A stretch of DNA of 64,000 nt from Saccharina japonica (lineage: Eukaryota > Sar > Phaeophyceae > Laminariales > Laminariaceae), in NCBI GenBank assembly GCA_008828725.1, contig MEHQ01002427.1:62001-126000 (forward strand), in the 5' to 3' direction. Below, piece by piece: positions 57,011 through 63,800 of this stretch (positions within the stretch are counted from its first letter, which is position 1; each line of letters opens with the position of its first letter). Made by a program: the position numbers and the translations under genes. Below the pieces are notes generated by a model, which was given only the letters and a program-made list of their open reading frames with translations, was not told the DNA's origin and made no database searches.

Positions 57011-60000
57011 CCCGCTCTCACCCGTGAATGGTGTCCCGGTTAGGCGCGCCGACGGCGACGAACTGCCCGGACACAGCAACGGTTGTTCCGAACAAATCCT
57101 GCCCCTGCTTTATCCAAGGATACAAGAAGCACTGCTCGCGGAAAGAAGAATCAACATCCCCTGAAATCTGAACGGCGTTCAAGTTGCGAAAGGATACGTA
57201 TATATATAGAGGGGGGGCGTCGCGAGAGGCGTTCATTTTTTCCATTGGGGAGAAAAAGTATATCTACACCGATTTCCCGCAGCCTGTTGGCTGCTGCAAC
57301 GGGACTCGTTCTGTGGTTTCAAAACGTAAGCATCAATATTTCGAAGACAAACTTCCTCTGTCGGCCGGTATGTGAAGGGTGTACAGGCGTACCGGGTCCA
57401 CTCGAAAGGGAGGGGACAAGAGCGACCACCCCCCCCCCCCCCCCCCCCCCCCCCACGGCAACTCCAATGCTACTTAACCATTGCACTCCTCGTTGGACTG
57501 CCTCTTTGAGCAAACAAGATTACTACAATAGATGCGCCCCCCTTCAGGAGTGGCATTGCCGACAAAGAGAGGGTTTTACACAAAAAAAAAGCGTTAACCC
57601 TTTCAGCACTGAACTTACGGTACATAAACGTGTATTTGACTCTAATTCGAAGTAATATGTCCTCAAAAAGAGAGTGCTGTCCTAAACAGCCCTTAAGGTG
57701 CCTCAATGTGCCTTAACGTGCCTAAAGGCCTGAACGGGTTAAAAAGGAACTTTCGCGAAAGGGTTCCGAGAGGGAGCAAAAAGTTCCTCACCTACGACTA
57801 TATCATAAAAAAAATGAATGAAAAATAAAAAAAAACATCAGCTGGGATATCGAGGAGGATTTTGTCGAAAGTCCTCTTTGCAAGCTGTGTGTGATACTTT
57901 GATCGCGCGTACTACTGCTTGTACGGGTTTTTAAAAATGTATGCTCGGTATGTGTGTTGTTCGTTGTCAGATTTTCGTCGCGGTGTGCGACGTTAAGGTC
58001 AGGGTTGACTGACCTGTCGGGCGAAGACGTGCGTAACCCCTCGGAGCTTCCCCGGAACCTCGTTCAGGTTTTCTACGCTGACGTAGGCGTTGGGTCCCGT
58101 CACTTTCGAGTCGTCCACCTTTTATGCCGCCGACGCCATCCGCGATCAGTGTTGTGCGCGGGGAAGGAGAATTGTTCAAACACATCGGATAGATCCTACC
58201 CTGCCTTGTTAAGGTGTTGGAAGCACCATCTGTACCAGTATACTAATGTATTATGTCTCTCTACCGTGGATCATTTAATGTAAGTATTGAATAGGTCATA
58301 CCCTGCCTTGTTAAGGTGTTGGAGGCACCATCTGTACCAGTATACTGTAGTACAGATTCAACCCAGGAGACATACTTGTTCATGCAGAGCTAATGTAGAT
58401 CATACAGATCGGGAAAATATCTTCCCTGAGAGATCTAGATAATCAATTGGGGATCTTTGTAATCTATCTGATCTGTGTGATGTGATCTGTGTGATATGAT
58501 CTGTGTGGTATGACCTGTGTGATATGATATGTGTGATATGATCTGTGTGGTACGATCTGTGTGATATAATGCGTGTGATATGATATGTGTGATATGATCT
58601 GTGTGATATGATCTGTGTGATATGATCTGTGTGATATGATCTGTGTGATATGATCTGTGTGATATTTTCGGGGCGTTAAAGTAGCGGGGACAAGGCCAAT
58701 ACAGTCATAACAACTCTCAAACCGCTCAATGGAGCACCTGAACTGTGCCAAAACAAATTGCCTGCATGCAATATCGTTGCTATTATTATGCTTACTACAA
58801 CAATTGTTGCGGGTTCTTCCATTCGACAATGTGCACCATGATCTTCAACGATGATCACTCATAAACAACAGTAAGCATTCCCCCCAAAAACAAAACAAAA
58901 ACAAAACACAAGAGAAACGAAAACAAAAGGTCATCTTTGGCATCCGACAATGATGCAGGACGAGCTTCAACCTCGATCGACCCCTCTCAAAAATCCGCAG
59001 AGAGCAGAAGAAGAAAACCAAGGATGAACAGTAGTAGTCAAAGATGTCAGGAGACGGCACTTTGACCCCTTGATTGATGGCAATCAGTCTTTTTTTATCC
59101 TTGACTGACGCCAAACTACTAGGTTATAGTGTAGAACACTCGGATCCACACGCTTGACCGATGCCCGTTTTCCCTTGACTGGCCGTCTCCTGACATATTT
59201 GGTAGTAGTTGTGGCTCTACGTATCGTATGCGAAACTCTGATGTATTTGCGTATGAGAAAAGAGTCGAGAGCACCGTGTCCACCCCTCAAGGACCCCCAC
59301 TACTAAATTACTTGAAATTATAGTCAGATATACGTGTCTCTGTACAAACAACATTGCAGAATATAGTAAACAGGAACTACGGTACTTCCCTATTTTTACC
59401 AACAATATTTTGTCCTATTTACCGTAATAATAGGGCTACACATTTAAACATGTTTCTACCTTCCCCTGTCGCACGTTTCGAATTGTCTGGTCGGTACCTA
59501 TGTCCGCGCGCGAAAAAACAAGAAACACAAAAAAAAAACTCACCACCATCTGCGGCACGGCGTCCGTCTCCTCCAGGAAAATAACCGTGTACTGGTATCC
59601 GCCGGTGCTTTTGTCCCGCCCGCTTCGGGCTACCACGAGCTCGCTCACTCCCACTCCGAGGCCGAAGTCCTGCAGGAGGAGGCGTTTTTTTTGTTTTTTG
59701 TTTTCGTTTTTCACGGGAAGACGAAAGCGTGGGACGGACGTGACGGATACGAAACGTGTCAAAAGGACTCCATCACGTTTCCAGTTTTTTTGCGGGCGTA
59801 TATGTAAACACCATGGGTAATGTTTCTGGTCGTCATTATATGGCTGTAGGTGATACGAGATGGTTAAACCAAAAGCTCGTTAGTATTATACCGTTCCCTT
59901 GGGTACTTTTTTTTTCTTCGATTAGGAAGCTTTCGTTTGTTTTTTAGCCTGTTTTGTTTTTGTGTATCACGGGGCTAGATTTCAGAGAAATTAGCTGTTA

Positions 60001-60811
60001 ATACTAATAATAGTGTGAGAACATCACGAGTAGCATACCTTTGGACAATAAGTCTCTCTGTGTGCGTTGTTGACTTTGCCACTCTCTCGACGGCACCTGA
60101 GTTGATGCGGCCTTCGGCTTCGATGGTGCTCAAATCGAACCATCACCTACTGCCACAATCATCTCCACCACCAAAACAGGAACCACACTCGAATAGGGAA
60201 GACTTCAACTTGAGTACGATTATCGCCCAGTGGCTTACGATATCCACTCCTGTAGAAATAAAAATAAAGTAAATGTGTTGCCCTATTAATAACAATATCC
60301 CCAAGATAAAAAAGCTATCGGTTTTCATTTTTTTATATATTCACACATCGGACATATGGCATCCGATAGATCATGTATATCATTCCCACAGTTCATGATC
60401 TAGATGTTTCAGGGCAGACATATTCCTGATCTGTATGATCTGTGTGATATGTATGATCTGTATGATCTAGCTCAAGATGCCGGGTGGGAGCCTAAAGATA
60501 TGCATGATCAAAGACATATTTTCTGGGTCGGATCTTGTACTATACAGATCGTTCACACCATCTCATAACGGAAAGTTAGGATCTAGATGATCTATCTGTA
60601 GATGATCTATCTGTATATGATCTATCTGTAGATGATCTATCTGACCGACGTGTGATATATTAATACGCACCTCTTCGAGAATGTCCTTGAACGCAACACC
60701 CGTGGCACCGGTCTCAATATCGCGTGTCCATCGGACCTGATTCACCAAATAAGTCGTCGTGTCAGGAGGGGTGGGGGGGGGGGGGGGGGGGGGNNNNNNN
60801 NNNNNNNNNNN

Positions 60812-60842
<31 letters not shown>

Positions 60843-63800
60843 CGGACGCAGGAGAACGCTTACGTGTCAAAATCAGAAGGAACGCTCCTTCCCGAGAATA
60901 GTGCAGCCATAGTGCTGTCCATGGTGCTGCTGTTGTTGCAGGAGAGTCTACGAGTACAAAATAGGGGTAAGGGTGACATACCAACGGTAAGGGTGGCAGG
61001 CTAATGGTTGAGGCATGCTGTCCCTCTCTCTTGAGAAGCTCTGTACCTTATCCTCAAAAGCACGGCCTACTAGGGAGTTCCAACAATATGACAGGCCTTA
61101 TTGGGTAGTTCCTCGGTTTAGGAGTATAGTAATAGTCAGTAATACTGGGGGCCATAGTAAACACTAGTAAATAGGACCTACGGCACACACAAACACCTAT
61201 ATATTTCCCTATGTTTACTAACAGTAAGGTCTCCCGTAATAGTACGAACTATGAGTACCACTTTGTCCATAAATATAAGGAAGGTTTTGATTACATATTC
61301 ATTTACGAACGGTCTTTATATATGGTCCCCTGTAACAGTAGTCAGTAGTGGTCAGTAATAGGCAGTAATAGGCAGTAATAGGCAGTAATAGGCAGCAATA
61401 GGCAGTAATAGGCAGTAATAGGCATTAATGGTCAGTAATAGTAAGTAATTGTCAGTAGTAATAGTCAGTCATAGTCAGTCATAGTCGGTAATCGTCAGCA
61501 CTAGTCAGTAATAGTCAGTTATAGTCCGTGATAGTTCGTCACCAATAATTCGGCCCAAAAAGTGCTATCCCCATCAACAAGGAGGTGGCAAGAGACGGAG
61601 TGGTCCCACCAATACATACCCTCGTGGACATGCTGTACGAAGTGATCAATATACACAATTACGAGACAAGCTTTCACACCTGAGACAGATTATCGATTCC
61701 TACTCCATGATTTAAATCTTCCAGCGCATACATATTCCTGATCTGTATGATCTGTATGATCTGTATGATCTAGCTCACGTTGCCGGGTGGGAGCCGCATA
61801 ATCTGCATGATTTAAGACATATTTCGTGGGTAGCATCTGTACTATACAATACAGACCCTGCACAACACCTAAAAAAAAAAGGACGATCAGGATCTTCGTG
61901 ATCTATCTGTAGATTATTCATCTGTCCGTAGTTGGCAATCAATCTTACACACGGATCTTTCACACGGATCTTTCAATCACTTCTCTTCGGGGTCCCACTC
62001 GTAGACTTCGAAGTATACGATTATTGTGTATGTATCCAGGGGGCCGTCGTTGCGCGGTTATGGTTTTCACCTCGCAAGTGTCGTCGGCGTCGTCAATGCA
62101 CTCCTCCTTCCAGCCCAAGCGATACACGTTTCCCACAGTCCCGCCGGGATCGCACTGGACCGTCACAACCTGTGTTAAGATCATAGCACCGCGCAAAATT
62201 ACAAAGTAATAATCGAATTACGTTTTCATAAAACGCCGGTCCTGAGAACGACCTGCCGCCCCTTCATTGAACGCACGGGGTTAGGGCCAGACTATTCGCA
62301 GTATTAATAGCTGTTTTTTTGCTCTTTAGTTATCCCGTAAACACACAGATCAAGGACCACAACAATGCGGTGTGGTATATAGAAGAGATCACAGCGGGGA
62401 TAACGTTGCAGTGGGATGTTTTGCAGTATTTTTTTTTTGTTATTTTCAAGTACCTCAATCAGCTAGCTGTGAGATCGTTTCTTTTTTTTGGTCCAAACTC
62501 TACGTGTGATACCATATGGTACTATTAATAGTGATACTTCGATCGCGCACTCTAGTGATGTTGCTGGAAGGGCCTGCCTGGCGAGCGCCACCATCACGCC
62601 CAAACGCGGAGATTTCCAACTTTGAAACCTATCATCATCAACAACCCGGGAAAATTCCCTCCTTTCCATAGCTGTGAAGAAGAATTACGCGAGGAGAAGC
62701 AGTCAGTTCGCACACCTGTACCGCTCGCTGATAGGCTAAGTTCCCCTCCTCAAAGTCCTGGTGGGACCCGACGATGAGGGCGTCGGCGTCGATGCTCACG
62801 CTAGCCCCGAAACGGTCGAACGGTTTCACGTTGGATGGCTCCAGCTTCTAATCTCGCCGCGCCGCCGCCGCAAAAAAAAAAAAACGGTTACACATGGTGA
62901 GCACGATCAAAACGGTTGATCAGGGATACCAACAATAATAATAGTGGATCGTAATCGTAACTCAGTAACTCAGGTTCGGAGTCACCTAGAAGGCTCTCCC
63001 CCCCCCCCCCCCACTACCATACATGCCTTACATCTCCTATCGCGATAAAGGGTCCACCCCTTTCTTCCCTGATCGACTCGCTTCAAATTTGGAACATCAT
63101 ATTCCTAGCGAATCCCAACTGTTGTACCTTCAGTCAAACGCCAACCTTTGAAATGCAAGAGCTCTTTGCTGAAGAAAAAAGGTGCTACGTAGGGAGGAGA
63201 AGAAGAAGTTTCTGGGGCGTACAGAAAATTCTCCAGAATTTTTTTTTTTTTATCAGGGTGATTGCGTGTACAACAATCTTAACATTCAGTTTTTCCAAAA
63301 ATACACTATTACGGAGGACCATAGTAAATACTAGTAAATAAGACCTACGCAACACTCAAAAACGTACATATTTACCTATTTTGACTAACCATTTTTGGTC
63401 CTATTTGCTACGGCCCCCCGGTAATATTGACCGTTTTGACTTGATTTCAAACTGTATGTCCACCTCCAAAAACGACACGTGCGCTATTATCAAGCGTCTA
63501 ACAAAAATACGAACAGTATCATAGCATCATAGCATCACCATGCATGTACTGGTATAAAGATACACCAGTAAAAATGTCACGCTAACCGGTTGTTGCTCGC
63601 TTTAAGGGGAGTACAACCGGCCAGAAAAAAAGGAAAACAAAAAATCCCAAAACAGGCCGTGGGGTGTATTAAAAAAGTGGTCCATTCATCACCTGAAAAA
63701 AAGAAAACGCTCCCTCCGCGCTGTCCCTCCTGTACAGGTACACAGCTCCCACGTCCTCCCCCTCCCAGTCCGTGGCTACCGTTCCGGTGTGTAGCCAGGT

